A DNA stretch of 52,930 nt from an uncultured Saccharofermentans sp. (GTDB lineage: Bacteria; Bacillota; Clostridia; Saccharofermentanales; Saccharofermentanaceae), in NCBI GenBank assembly GCA_905234715.1, contig CAJOJI010000003.1, positions 1 to 52,930 of the forward strand, in the 5' to 3' direction. The notes under the pieces are model-generated. The model did not search any database. It was not told where the DNA came from and saw only the letters and a list, made by a program, of their open reading frames with translations. Made by a program: the position numbers and the translations under genes. The number at the start of each line of letters is the position of its first letter. The first letter of the stretch is position 1. Of this stretch, positions 16,973-25,504 are shown in pieces.

Positions 16973-17856
16973 CGTGCAGTCTGGCCGCAAGGCAGATATG
17001 CATCCATTTTCGATACGGGAAGCATAAGTTCCTCAGCATCGACCCTTCCGCCCGGAATTGCCAGATTCAGTATCTGTCCCGAAGCCTGGGCGGTAATGCC
17101 CGTTGCATATGAACTTGCGATGAAAAAGAGCGGATCGTCGGAGATGAGGTTTGCGCAAAGCTTGACCAGATCGTAGAAAGAATCCTCAAGCTTCCACAAT
17201 TCGCCTGAAGGACCTCTGCCGTAAGACGGCGGATCCATGATGATGCCGTCGTACTTGCGACCGCGTCTGCTCTCTCTCTCGACGAACTTCTTGCAGTCTT
17301 CGGCAATAAACCTGACGTAACGGTCCTCAAGACCGCTCTCCTTAATATTCTCTTTAGCCCTGGCGATCATGCCCTTGGATGCGTCAACATGAACGACTTC
17401 ATCAGCTCCGTGTGCCGCACAGGCAAGTGTCTGGGCACCCGTGTAAGCAAAGAGATTAAGTATCTTGATATCCTTCTTCCCTGACACTTTTGCCTTCTCG
17501 ATAAGATCTCCGCAGAAATCCCAGTTGGAAGCCTGCTCGGGGAAAAGTCCGGTGTGCTTAAAAGCAGTAGGCTCAATTATGAATGTCAGCTTTTTGCCCA
17601 GAGAATCGTAATCTATCTTCCATGTCGCAGGAAAACTCTTAAGTTTAGTCCATGAACCGCCGCCTGTATTGCTCCTGTTATAAAGAGCTGAAGGCTTGTC
17701 CAGTTCATCCATGGAGATCTCTTTGCCGTCTCTGATAACAGGCCATACAGCCTGGGGGTCAGGTCTTCTCAAAGTAACGTTGCCCCAGCGCTCATATTTT
17801 TCGCCGCCGCCGCAATATAGCAGCTCATAGTCTTTCCAGTTATCTGATACGAACAT
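16957..17856 (-). CDS. Class I SAM-dependent rRNA methyltransferase (RlmI/RlmK-like, lacking a PUA domain)
   Basis: The SAM-binding motif I is ILNLFAYTGAQTLACAAHGA near residue 133, followed by an acidic VVHVDASKGMIARAKEN. Motif IV is GIIMDPPSYGRGPSGELW near residue 203. NLFAYTG plus DPPSYG is the pattern of the RlmI/RlmK 23S rRNA cytosine-C5/guanine-N7 methyltransferase family. An N-terminal PUA domain is absent, and the protein starts within the substrate-recognition region. Its start abuts the stop of the upstream lipoprotein gene and its 3' end overlaps the pseudouridine synthase gene, so two putative RNA-modifying enzymes are cotranscribed. Confidence 0.87.
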   Translation of the reverse strand: MFVSDNWKDYELLYCGGGEKYERWGNVTLRRPDPQAVWPVIRDGKEISMDELDKPSALYNRSNTGGGSWTKLKSFPATWKIDYDSLGKKLTFIIEPTAFKHTGLFPEQASNWDFCGDLIEKAKVSGKKDIKILNLFAYTGAQTLACAAHGADEVVHVDASKGMIARAKENIKESGLEDRYVRFIAEDCKKFVERESRRGRKYDGIIMDPPSYGRGPSGELWKLEDSFYDLVKLCANLISDDPLFFIASSYATGITAQASGQILNLAIPGGRVDAEELMLPVSKMDAYLPCGQTARWTAK

Positions 17857-18441
17857 TTATAAGACCCTCATGATCGAAGTAGTAGCAATGCTTTCCCCGT
17901 CGAAAACGAGCTCAACATAGTATTCACCCGTTTCAAATGTGCCGAGTCCTTCAAGACCGGCGCTGAAATCAGCCTCGGCAGTGACATTTCCGTTCATCCT
18001 GACTTCTCTTGTCAGGATCACCTCATCGTCTTTGTAAAGCCTGGCTTCAAATACAGTCGTAAGCGGAGTATTGAAATAGAAAACACCCTTAAGAGCAAAG
18101 GCATCTTCAGAATTTACTGAACCGTAATCAACAGGATTGTCATCTACGGCATCATACCAGCAGGAAATGAGATAAGCGTCCCTTACAAAGGAAACATCAA
18201 TATCCATGGTCTCAACAGGAACCGTGGTAATGGTTCCCGTCGGCTCCATCGTCTCAAACGTTGTCTCGGAAGGCTCAGTAGCTCCGCCCTCAGGCTTGTG
18301 CTTATCAGAACTGTATGTCCTTCCCGATCCGCTGCTGTTGTCATCAAAAAATGAACAGGAACACATGGATATGAGAACAGCAAGCGACAATATCACAGCC
18401 GCAGCTCTTCTTAATCCTGTTGACGCTTTAGTATTTGCCAT
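17857..18441 (-). CDS. Small lipoprotein of a three-gene paralogous cluster
   Basis: From ATG 18441 (MANTKAST; AGAGG upstream) the protein has a hydrophobic N-terminus ending in LISMCSC, a lipobox-like sequence. A Ser/Thr/Glu-rich spacer follows, then a globular domain with DAYLISCWYDAVD, EARLYKDDEV and TGEYYVELVFDGE. The globular part resembles the C-terminal domains of the next two lipoproteins, where similar WYD/WDYDG and TGEY/PGFY blocks occur. The function is unknown. The ORF track's upstream TTG is less likely. It is probably exported and lipid-anchored and is followed without a gap by the methyltransferase gene. Confidence 0.8.
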   Translation of the reverse strand: MANTKASTGLRRAAAVILSLAVLISMCSCSFFDDNSSGSGRTYSSDKHKPEGGATEPSETTFETMEPTGTITTVPVETMDIDVSFVRDAYLISCWYDAVDDNPVDYGSVNSEDAFALKGVFYFNTPLTTVFEARLYKDDEVILTREVRMNGNVTAEADFSAGLEGLGTFETGEYYVELVFDGESIATTSIMRVL

Positions 18442-18465
18442 AAGACCTCTTACAATCAAATTGGT

Positions 18466-18480
18466 CTAATTATATCAGGC
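18466..18480 (-). promoter_or_regulatory. Extended -10 promoter candidate for the small lipoprotein gene
   Basis: The minus strand reads TGATATAATTAG, an extended -10 (TGnTATAAT) about 28 nt upstream of the chosen ATG. The same TGATATAAT occurs ahead of the neighbouring paralogue, which supports a shared promoter type. No clear -35 is present. Confidence 0.4.
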
Positions 18481-18484
18481 TTTA

Positions 18485-19846
18485 TCAGCCGATAACATCA
18501 TCGCTTGTTTCTTCGACAACAATGCACTGAGCAACAAACACGATGTTCTTCTTAGCTTGATCGCCATAAACAACGAGTCCGTAGAATCCGGGCTTAAACT
18601 CAGTGGACGGATAATCAAGGTCGTAACAGGCCTGATCGTCATAGAGTGAAGGATAGCATGAACCCGTATAAACAGGATCAGTCTCAGTTACGCCTTCAAA
18701 ATCGGATTCTTCACTGTAATAGTATTCGAAATAAAGTTCAGCCTCGTTATCCGGGCTTACAGCCAGTGAGAAACCAAGCACCTTCGTATTGGAGGCAAAC
18801 GCACTCTTACCTACTGAAGTTCCGTCATAATCCCACCAGCCGGAATTATAAACGAATGTATCTCCCATGAGGTCGCTGTCCTTGAATTCATATACAAGGT
18901 TGGAAAGATAGTAGTCTTTCTTGTGATCCACGAACTCTACGGTCTCCTGCTCGATCTCCTCGTTATCGACCATGCATCCGAACGAAGCTATTTCATTTGA
19001 ATGCTCATCGTAGATCATGAAAGTATACTTGCCTTCAATAAGGAATCCGTCAGGATTAAGGCATGAGCCGTCTGACATGTCCGCAGTGAAATCAAGACGG
19101 ATGGTATTATCCTCAAGATAAATGACATCAGATGCAAAAAGTGCCTCTTCGCCTCTGACTACTGTATATGTGATCCCGGGAATGAACCTGTAACTGAAAA
19201 GCTCTTTGTCGAAATTGATCCTGACACCAATGGAATCGGTATTTGTATAAACGCCATTTGGAGCAAGGACAAATGCGCCGTCCAGATAAAAGTCCGAAAG
19301 GAGTCCGGGCATGATCCCGTGGTCTTCGGTATTGTATGCATATACAGCATCGATAACTTCCTTCGGATTGACGATCACTGGTGTCTCACCATTAAGATCG
19401 ACAGTTACGCTCGTTGTGATGATATTCTCGGGAGCAGACAATAAAGCTGTCTTATATTCGGAAATTGTTTTTGATGCCTGTGCGACTTCGCAGTTGTAGT
19501 CAGCCTCACCCCAGGATATGTAGACTAAAGCAGTCTTGGCTTTATAGTCGTATATGGGTTCCTGAACGTTATATCTGATAGATTCTCTGATAGCAGCAGA
19601 AAAAGCCGCCTCCTCACTGTTCATTTCAGAAGGCCAAACGAGTTCCTTCAGGTCATTTGAGGTCACCCCGGAATCGCCGAGATATGTAATAAGCTTATCC
19701 GCATCTCCTGTCTTTACGTCTTCACAAAACGTCTCGCAAAGAGTTTTGGCCGCATCGGTCTGCTTCTTGTTTCCGCATGCGCTAATTGAGAGCACGATGG
19801 ATAATGCAAGAAGAGTTGACGTAAAAGCTTTAATCTTTCTGTTCAT
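18485..19846 (-). CDS. Predicted lipoprotein, paralogue 2 of the cluster
   Basis: The signal peptide ends LSIVLSISACGNKK, a good lipobox with Cys at about residue 24 of the mature start. Residues 30 to 150 are helix-rich (a repeated AFSAAIRESIRYNV-like block). Two beta-rich regions follow, with the motifs YNSGWWDYDGTSVGKSAF, YFEYYYSEESDF and PGFYGLVVYGDQ in the last 130 residues. These closely parallel the third paralogue. No known domain is recognised. ATG 19846 has AAGGT five bases upstream and is preferred over the TTG one codon earlier. The protein is likely anchored on the outer face of the membrane. Confidence 0.85.
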   Translation of the reverse strand: MNRKIKAFTSTLLALSIVLSISACGNKKQTDAAKTLCETFCEDVKTGDADKLITYLGDSGVTSNDLKELVWPSEMNSEEAAFSAAIRESIRYNVQEPIYDYKAKTALVYISWGEADYNCEVAQASKTISEYKTALLSAPENIITTSVTVDLNGETPVIVNPKEVIDAVYAYNTEDHGIMPGLLSDFYLDGAFVLAPNGVYTNTDSIGVRINFDKELFSYRFIPGITYTVVRGEEALFASDVIYLEDNTIRLDFTADMSDGSCLNPDGFLIEGKYTFMIYDEHSNEIASFGCMVDNEEIEQETVEFVDHKKDYYLSNLVYEFKDSDLMGDTFVYNSGWWDYDGTSVGKSAFASNTKVLGFSLAVSPDNEAELYFEYYYSEESDFEGVTETDPVYTGSCYPSLYDDQACYDLDYPSTEFKPGFYGLVVYGDQAKKNIVFVAQCIVVEETSDDVIG

Positions 19847-19868
19847 CAAATACCTTTTCTACATTTAA

Positions 19869-19913
19869 GTGGCGCCCTCTTATGAAGGCGCCACCGTATT
19901 TTTGATTATTATA
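19869..19913 (-). promoter_or_regulatory. Extended -10 promoter and GC-rich hairpin in the leader of lipoprotein 2
   Basis: On the minus strand TGATATAAT (19908-19916) is an extended -10 box. Downstream GTGGCGCC-TTCATAAGAG-GGCGCCAC forms an eight-pair perfect stem in the presumed 5' leader. The hairpin has no T-run after it on this strand, so it is not a good terminator for the upstream paralogue. It may stabilise the message or be a weak bidirectional terminator. Confidence 0.4.
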
Positions 19914-19934
19914 TCAAAACTTGTTCAATTCAAA

Positions 19935-21305
19935 TTAGGCAACATTGCAGAAACCATACATGAGTATGTTGGATGTGCCTGACTCATAGATTACGAACAT
20001 GTAGAAGCCGGGTGCTGCTTCACCGTTAACAGCATAATCGATATCATAGAATGTGCCGTTTGAATAAGATGTCGGTGATACAGTATTGGAAAATACAGGG
20101 TTCTGGAGAGCTTCTCCGATAGAATCTCTGTCTTCCTTATCTGTGTAGTAATAGCAGTAATCAACCGTCATGTTGCAGGAAGGTGTAACTTCGATTGAGA
20201 AAGCGATAGTCTGAACATCTGTTGAATATGTTGCATCGCCTGTTCTGTATCCGTCATAGTCAAACCACTTGCAGTTGATTACATAGCTTCTGAATGTAAG
20301 ATTGTCAAATGCATAGTATTCGCCTTCACCGGGGAATGTATCTCCGCCGCCTGTTCCGCTGCCTGTTGTCGGAGGAGGAAGAACAGTCTTCTCTACAGTG
20401 CATGTCTTGATATCGACCAACTCATCGCCATCAGGACCGATATAGAAAAGATTGATCGTGTATACACCTGACTCGAAAGCTTCGTTTGAAGCAAGTCCGA
20501 TCTGGTCACCGTCTACACGGCAAACAACGTTTGTGGACTCACCGAATACGAAGTTAGGGCTGTAATAGATTGCAGCGCCGTCCTCATAGAGAGCGAAATA
20601 CATCTGTTCGCCGCGGCTTGCATATTCAAGAACAGCTGAATCGAAGTAATAGTCATACTCGATGAAGTTTGTATCTGTATAGCAGTCATTCTCAGCGAGC
20701 CAGAATCCGCTCATTGTTGTATCGATGAAGCTGGAGATCATATCAGCTGTAAGAGCGAGATTGATCTCTGCATTTCTGTAGTCATAAAGCTTCATGAACT
20801 TCTTGCTGCCTACATTGTCAGGAATCCATTCCTTGTCTTCCTTTACGAACTCAGCAGTAAAAGTAACTTCAGTGGTCTTAGCCTTCTTAACTGCAGCAGT
20901 AAGATCATCGATGTTTGTGTAGTCTTCCTGAAGAACCTTTGAATAATCGCAGATAGTGAAAACGATATCAATGGAAGCCTCGCCCTTATTGACGCTTACG
21001 GATTCCTCATCGACTTCATACTCGATCGTAGCCTCAACTGCCTTGTAGAAAGCCTTCTCATCATCTGAGCTGTATTCAGCTGATAAGAGTTCTGTCAAAG
21101 CAACTGCCTCGTCACTCTTCTTATCGAGAGTTGAATTCTTGATAAGCTTGTTTGCATCAGCTGCTGCCATATTTTCAGCCAGAGTTCCTGCTGCTTCGAT
21201 AACGGCCTTCTTGCCGCCGCCGAAGTCAAGACAACCTGTGAAACCGAAGATAATGGCACCTGTCAATAAAACAGAAACAGCTTTTTTCATTTGATTTCTG
21301 AGCAT
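19935..21305 (-). CDS. Predicted lipoprotein, paralogue 3 of the cluster
   Basis: ATG 21305 (MLRNQMKKAV) has GGGAGGG seven bases upstream and is chosen over the track's start six codons earlier. The signal peptide ends IIFGFTGCLDF, a lipobox. An N-terminal helical region (about 30 to 170) precedes beta-rich domains. A PPPTTGSGTGGGD linker leads to a C-terminal domain with NCKWFDYDGYRTGDATYS, VDYCYYYTDKEDRDS and APGFYMFVIYESG, which matches paralogue 2 segment by segment. The function is unknown. It is transcribed divergently from the two-component system. Confidence 0.86.
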   Translation of the reverse strand: MLRNQMKKAVSVLLTGAIIFGFTGCLDFGGGKKAVIEAAGTLAENMAAADANKLIKNSTLDKKSDEAVALTELLSAEYSSDDEKAFYKAVEATIEYEVDEESVSVNKGEASIDIVFTICDYSKVLQEDYTNIDDLTAAVKKAKTTEVTFTAEFVKEDKEWIPDNVGSKKFMKLYDYRNAEINLALTADMISSFIDTTMSGFWLAENDCYTDTNFIEYDYYFDSAVLEYASRGEQMYFALYEDGAAIYYSPNFVFGESTNVVCRVDGDQIGLASNEAFESGVYTINLFYIGPDGDELVDIKTCTVEKTVLPPPTTGSGTGGGDTFPGEGEYYAFDNLTFRSYVINCKWFDYDGYRTGDATYSTDVQTIAFSIEVTPSCNMTVDYCYYYTDKEDRDSIGEALQNPVFSNTVSPTSYSNGTFYDIDYAVNGEAAPGFYMFVIYESGTSNILMYGFCNVA

Positions 21306-21458
21306 TAACGTACCCTCCCTCATCTAGGTATTAAATCAATTTTATATTTAATTATTAAAAAACTCAACAAAATTTATGTCCGAATCAAATTTTAATTGAG
21401 ATTTCACTTTTATCATAAAAAATAATATAATAACTCTATTAATTTGGGGGTTCCGAAA
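21306..21458. promoter_or_regulatory. Divergent promoter region between the lipoprotein cluster and the two-component system
   Basis: This AT-rich stretch holds no gene. On the plus strand TTTCAC and TATAAT (21426-21431) are separated by 18 bases and precede the response-regulator start by about 30 nt. On the minus strand TTGTTG and TATAAA are 18 bases apart, upstream of the lipoprotein start. Both are approximate matches. The divergent layout allows the response regulator to control both sides, but no direct-repeat operator was obvious. Confidence 0.45.
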
Positions 21459-22145
21459 ATGGCTGCAGCACCTAATATCTTAATTTGCGACGATGATCCG
21501 GTTGTACACGAATCATTAGGTCTTTATCTCGACAACGACAATTTCAAGCATTCAGATGCTTATGACGGCAAGGAATCGCTTGCCATGGCTCAGGCTACAA
21601 AGCCTGATCTTATCCTGCTCGATGTCATGATGCCTGAGATGAGTGGTCTTGATGTATGCCGTGAACTCAGAAAGACTATGGCTACTCCCATCATCATGCT
21701 TACAGCTAAAGGTGAAGAGATCGACAAGATCGTCGGACTCGAGCTCGGTGCAGACGACTATATCGTTAAGCCTTTCTCTCCCCGTGAGGTTATTGCCAGA
21801 GTTAAGGCGGTTCTCCGCCGTTTCGGCGATGCTCCCAAGCCGTCTTCAGTTCTTACTTTTGACGGACTCGAGATCAACCTCAACAATTACTCTGTTAAAT
21901 CCAACGGCGAAGGTGTTCCCTGCACTCCTAAGGAAGTTGAGATCCTTTATCTTCTCGCTTCACATCCCGGACAGGTCTTCGGCCGTGATCAAATCCTTGA
22001 ATCAGTCTGGGGCGTCGATTATAACGGCGACTCAAGAACTGTCGATACCCACATTAAGAGGATCAGACAAAAGATCACTTACGATAATGCTCCCTGGTCC
22101 ATTCAGACCATTTACGGTATCGGATATAAATTCGAGGTCTCATAA
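21459..22145 (+). CDS. OmpR/PhoB-family response regulator
   Basis: The receiver domain (1 to about 120) has DDD near residue 11, the phospho-acceptor Asp55 in LILLDVMMPEMSG, and the conserved Lys in DDYIVKPFSPREV. The winged-helix DNA-binding domain (about 130 to 228) includes PKEVEILYLLASHPGQVFGRDQILESVWG and RTVDTHIKRIRQKI, the OmpR/PhoB signature. ATG 21459 is preceded by GGGGG and is preferred to the TTG at 21444. The kinase gene follows immediately. The pairing and the kinase architecture resemble PhoPR/WalRK systems, but the regulon cannot be read from the sequence. Confidence 0.95.
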   Translation: MAAAPNILICDDDPVVHESLGLYLDNDNFKHSDAYDGKESLAMAQATKPDLILLDVMMPEMSGLDVCRELRKTMATPIIMLTAKGEEIDKIVGLELGADDYIVKPFSPREVIARVKAVLRRFGDAPKPSSVLTFDGLEINLNNYSVKSNGEGVPCTPKEVEILYLLASHPGQVFGRDQILESVWGVDYNGDSRTVDTHIKRIRQKITYDNAPWSIQTIYGIGYKFEVS

Positions 22146-23957
22146 ATGTTTCAAAGTACGCTTCTCAAGCGAACAATGTCACTTGTCGTATTGTCACTTG
22201 TGGCTTCTGCCATTATTGCGACAATAGCATTCGTAGTCGCAGGTAAAAGTGCGACACTTACCATTGAGCTTGAAAACGCACTTAAGATCGATTCCAAGTT
22301 AAATGATGTTTTTTCAAACAATCCGGAGTATTTTGAAGATTCCGATTTCAGGTATTTTTTCTTCGGTTCGAGTTACGCGAACGGGCACGACTATTATCTC
22401 GTAAACATGAACGGAGATATCGTAAATTACACGAGCATCGAGAACAGAAACCTGAGCCCTACGGACACTGCAGAAATACTTACAAAATTAAATACCTTCG
22501 AATACCTAAAGTTTAAAGGTATGGATTATTATGTCGCCGAGACACTGGATTATAACATCTCCGATACTATCAATGTCTCCCGCATTAAACTGACCATCAA
22601 CGATAATTACTACTATCTATTCTCGCTTAAATATCTCAACGGATATAACGATTTGATCGGCAAATATCTCAATATCCTTCTGCTTTCCACATTAATGGCA
22701 GCATGCACGATGCTCATTCCCGCATATGCATTCGTAAGCCGAATGGTCCTCCCGCTCCAGAAGATCAATGAAGTCGCAATGGAATACGGTAAAGGAAACT
22801 TCAGCGTCAGAGCTGATGAATCGCATAAGGGCGAGATCGGTGAGCTCGGTCAATCCTTTAACTTCCTTGCCGACAGACTCTCAAAATCCATCAGCGACCT
22901 TACTGCAGAGCGTAACCAGCTGCAGGATATCTTCGATGTCATTTCCGACGGTATCGTGGTTGTTGATAAGAACTCCGTTCCTGTTACGACGAACAAAGCC
23001 ATCCATAAGCTTTTCGAGCGTGCCGAAAAGAACAACATGTTCACTGAAAGACTTCAGCTCATTCCTTTCGATGACGTATGGACTGACTTTGAAGACTGCA
23101 TCGCTACAGGCGAGACAAAGACAAGACAGATCGACACGAGAGACTACGCTTACCAGTGCACGATCATCCCTAAGTACGATTCTTCCGACAGCACTCAGGT
23201 TATCGGTGCTACGGGATTCTTCCGTGATATCTTCGAAGAACAGAAGAATGAACGTTTCCGTCAGGATTATGTTGCCAACATCTCTCACGAACTCCGTACT
23301 CCTCTGCAGACTTTAAGAGGTCTTATCGAACCTCTCTCTGACGGCATGGTAAAGAAAGAGGCGGACCGCCAGCGTTACTATCAGATCATCTTAAACGAGA
23401 CAATGCGACTTTCACGTCTCATCGACGACATGTTGGAACTCTCAAAACTCCAGTCAAGAACACTTGCGTTCAAGACATTCCCCTTCAACCTTAATACTCT
23501 TATCTCAAGCATCGAGATCAGATTTAAGCCCATCATGAAGGAAGCAGGTATCAAGTTCTCTGTACAGAACAACTTCGGAGAACTGCCTACCGTTATGGGT
23601 AACCCTGACCGTGTCGAGCAGATCCTCGTTATCCTTCTTGATAATGCTAAAAAATACACTCCTGCCGGCAAGAGCATAACTATTCTTACCGACTACATTG
23701 AAGCGGAGAAGAAAGTATATATTTCTGTTGCTGATACGGGCGCAGGTATCCACGAATATGATATCGGTCATATCTTCGACAGGTTCTTCAAGGCGGACCG
23801 TGCACGCGGTAAGAAAGGTTCAGGCCTTGGTCTTTCAATTGCCAAAGAGCTCCTCACTTACATGGGTGAAACCATCACCGTCAACAGTAAATATGAGGAA
23901 GGCTCCACCTTCACATTCACTCTGACAAAGGCTGAGGTTCCTGATGTCTGGGACTGA
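22146..23957 (+). CDS. Membrane sensor histidine kinase (HAMP-PAS-HisKA-HATPase)
   Basis: Two transmembrane segments (about 12-33 and 176-199) flank an extracytoplasmic sensor of about 140 residues rich in Tyr and Asn. A HAMP domain (about 200-252), a PAS domain (about 258-365), the phospho-acceptor His381 in SHELRTPLQTL, and an ATPase domain with N, G1 (ADTGAGI) and G2 (GSGLGLSIAKELL) boxes follow. The order matches WalK/PhoR-type kinases. Its ATG comes straight after the response-regulator stop and its 3' end overlaps the next gene by 14 nt, so all three are cotranscribed. The signal is unknown. Confidence 0.95.
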   Translation: MFQSTLLKRTMSLVVLSLVASAIIATIAFVVAGKSATLTIELENALKIDSKLNDVFSNNPEYFEDSDFRYFFFGSSYANGHDYYLVNMNGDIVNYTSIENRNLSPTDTAEILTKLNTFEYLKFKGMDYYVAETLDYNISDTINVSRIKLTINDNYYYLFSLKYLNGYNDLIGKYLNILLLSTLMAACTMLIPAYAFVSRMVLPLQKINEVAMEYGKGNFSVRADESHKGEIGELGQSFNFLADRLSKSISDLTAERNQLQDIFDVISDGIVVVDKNSVPVTTNKAIHKLFERAEKNNMFTERLQLIPFDDVWTDFEDCIATGETKTRQIDTRDYAYQCTIIPKYDSSDSTQVIGATGFFRDIFEEQKNERFRQDYVANISHELRTPLQTLRGLIEPLSDGMVKKEADRQRYYQIILNETMRLSRLIDDMLELSKLQSRTLAFKTFPFNLNTLISSIEIRFKPIMKEAGIKFSVQNNFGELPTVMGNPDRVEQILVILLDNAKKYTPAGKSITILTDYIEAEKKVYISVADTGAGIHEYDIGHIFDRFFKADRARGKKGSGLGLSIAKELLTYMGETITVNSKYEEGSTFTFTLTKAEVPDVWD

Positions 23958-24663
23958 TAACGAAGGAATTAGACTTAACAAATACATTGCTTCGTCAGGT
24001 CTTTGTTCAAGGCGTGAAGCTGATACTCTTATTGAAAATGGCAAAGTTACCATAAACGGTGTTGTTGCCGTTCAGGGCAGCAAAGTTCAGGAAGGCGACG
24101 TCGTCGAAGTATCCGGAAGAAAAGTAAGACCTGATGACGACATGGTCTATATTGCTTTCAATAAACCATTGGGAGTTACATGCACCACCGATAAAAGAGA
24201 TCCTTCAAACATCATCGATTACATTGGTTTTGATGAGCGTATCTTCCCTGTCGGACGTCTTGATAAGAACTCTTCAGGCCTTATCCTTCTTACCAATGAC
24301 GGCTCTATAGTAAACAAACTCTTAAGAGCAGAAAACGGCCACGAGAAAGAATATCTCGTAACCGTTAACCGCCCTTACGATAAAGACTTTATTAAATCAA
24401 TGGAATCCGGCGTTCCCGTTCTCGGTCAGCTGACTCTTCCCTGCAAGCTTAAGCCTTCAGGCGACAGGACATTCAAGATAATCCTGCACCAGGGCTTAAA
24501 CCGTCAGATCCGCCGCATGTGCGAATACTTAGGCTATAAGGTTACAAAGCTCAAGCGCATCAGGTTCATGAACATCATGCTCGGCGACCTTGAGACCGGC
24601 AAATGGAGATACCTTACAGCTGACGAAAAGAAAGAACTGCTTAAGGACATTAAAAAAGGCTGA
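23944..24663 (+). CDS. RsuA/RluB/RluF-family pseudouridine synthase
   Basis: An N-terminal S4 RNA-binding domain (GIRLNKYIASSGLCSRREADTLIENGKVTING) is followed by the catalytic domain with the active Asp in FPVGRLDKNSSGLILLTNDG and the block LHQGLNRQIRRMCEYLGYKV. The LDKNSSGL form and the RRMCEYLGY block resemble RluF (23S rRNA, U2604 in E. coli). The exact target is uncertain. The ATG (GAGG upstream) lies inside the 3' end of the kinase gene. Length 239 aa is normal. A hairpin follows the stop. Confidence 0.92.
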   Translation: MSGTDNEGIRLNKYIASSGLCSRREADTLIENGKVTINGVVAVQGSKVQEGDVVEVSGRKVRPDDDMVYIAFNKPLGVTCTTDKRDPSNIIDYIGFDERIFPVGRLDKNSSGLILLTNDGSIVNKLLRAENGHEKEYLVTVNRPYDKDFIKSMESGVPVLGQLTLPCKLKPSGDRTFKIILHQGLNRQIRRMCEYLGYKVTKLKRIRFMNIMLGDLETGKWRYLTADEKKELLKDIKKG

Positions 24664-24690
24664 CTCATTGAGCCAGCCTTTTAAGATCTT
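24655..24690 (+). terminator. Intrinsic terminator between convergent genes
   Basis: AAAGGCTGACTCA-TTG-.. / ..AGCCAGCCTTT forms a stem overlapping the pseudouridine synthase stop codon and is followed by TTTTAAGATCTTATTT. The stem is symmetric with A-rich flank on the left, so it may also work on the minus strand for the convergent gene. Confidence 0.6.
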
Positions 24691-24703
24691 ATTTATCTTG
24701 AGA

Positions 24704-25486
24704 TTACTCTTCGTCAGACTTTTCTTCAGAAGACTCTTCAGCAGTTTCCTCTGCTTCTTCAGCCTCAGCGGCTTCAGCAGCTTCAGCGGCAGCCTGCTCT
24801 TCTGCTCTCTTCTGAGCTGCAGCTTCTTCGTCAGCCTTCTGCTCTGCCTTAGCTTCTTCTACGAGAGCGTCGAGATCTGTTGAACCTGTGTCATTGGGAT
24901 CAAGATCCTTTTCATAATAGAACTTAACCTTATCCTTGCTGTTGCGTGCGCCGTAAGCTTCTGCAATTGCAAAGCACTCTTCCCGGAGCTGCTTGAAGTC
25001 ATCAACAGATTCAAGATCGGATGAAGATGTCTGATAGCAAGCATCCTCAAATACGTCATCAAGAACAAGATAGAATGTTGTGTCCTTCTTGAAGTTCTTA
25101 TCGATAAGAGCCTCTGCCTGGTCAGGTGTACCGTCTCTTCCGTCGAAGTTCTCGAACGGAATAGCGATCTTGCTGTATCTGTATCTGAGAACAACGTTCT
25201 TCTCATTATAGTCAACAGCTACACGGAACTTTGCGATGAGGAAAGACTGTGCAAATACAAGGATGCTGATAAGTGCACTGAGACCGCCTACAACGAGCAA
25301 TGCGATCTTTAAGATGTTGTCAGTAACCTTGAGCAATCCGATAAGTACGAGGAATACGCCGATCACACAGAATACAACGGAAAGGACTCTGTTGCGTGTG
25401 ATCTTGGACGGATTGGCCGGATAGCAATGCACGCCCTCCTTAGGCAGCTTCTCAATAAGTTCTTTGTTTTCGAGTTCATTAGGCAT
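24704..25486 (-). CDS. Hypothetical two-helix membrane protein with an acidic Ala/Glu tail
   Basis: I do not recognise this family. Two adjacent hydrophobic segments lie at about 34-55 and 62-84 (VFCVIGVFLVLIGLL and IALLVVGGLSALISILVFAQSFLI). A beta-rich segment follows (FRVAVDYNEKNVVLRYRYSKIAIPFENF), resembling the PH-like layout of membrane YcxB-type proteins. The last 60 residues are a low-complexity run of Ala, Glu and Lys, probably a charged coiled coil. AGGAGGGG precedes the ATG. It follows valS by 18 nt and may be cotranscribed with it. Confidence 0.75.
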   Translation of the reverse strand: MPNELENKELIEKLPKEGVHCYPANPSKITRNRVLSVVFCVIGVFLVLIGLLKVTDNILKIALLVVGGLSALISILVFAQSFLIAKFRVAVDYNEKNVVLRYRYSKIAIPFENFDGRDGTPDQAEALIDKNFKKDTTFYLVLDDVFEDACYQTSSSDLESVDDFKQLREECFAIAEAYGARNSKDKVKFYYEKDLDPNDTGSTDLDALVEEAKAEQKADEEAAAQKRAEEQAAAEAAEAAEAEEAEETAEESSEEKSDEE

Positions 25487-25504
25487 ATAAATACCCCTCC
25501 TTAA

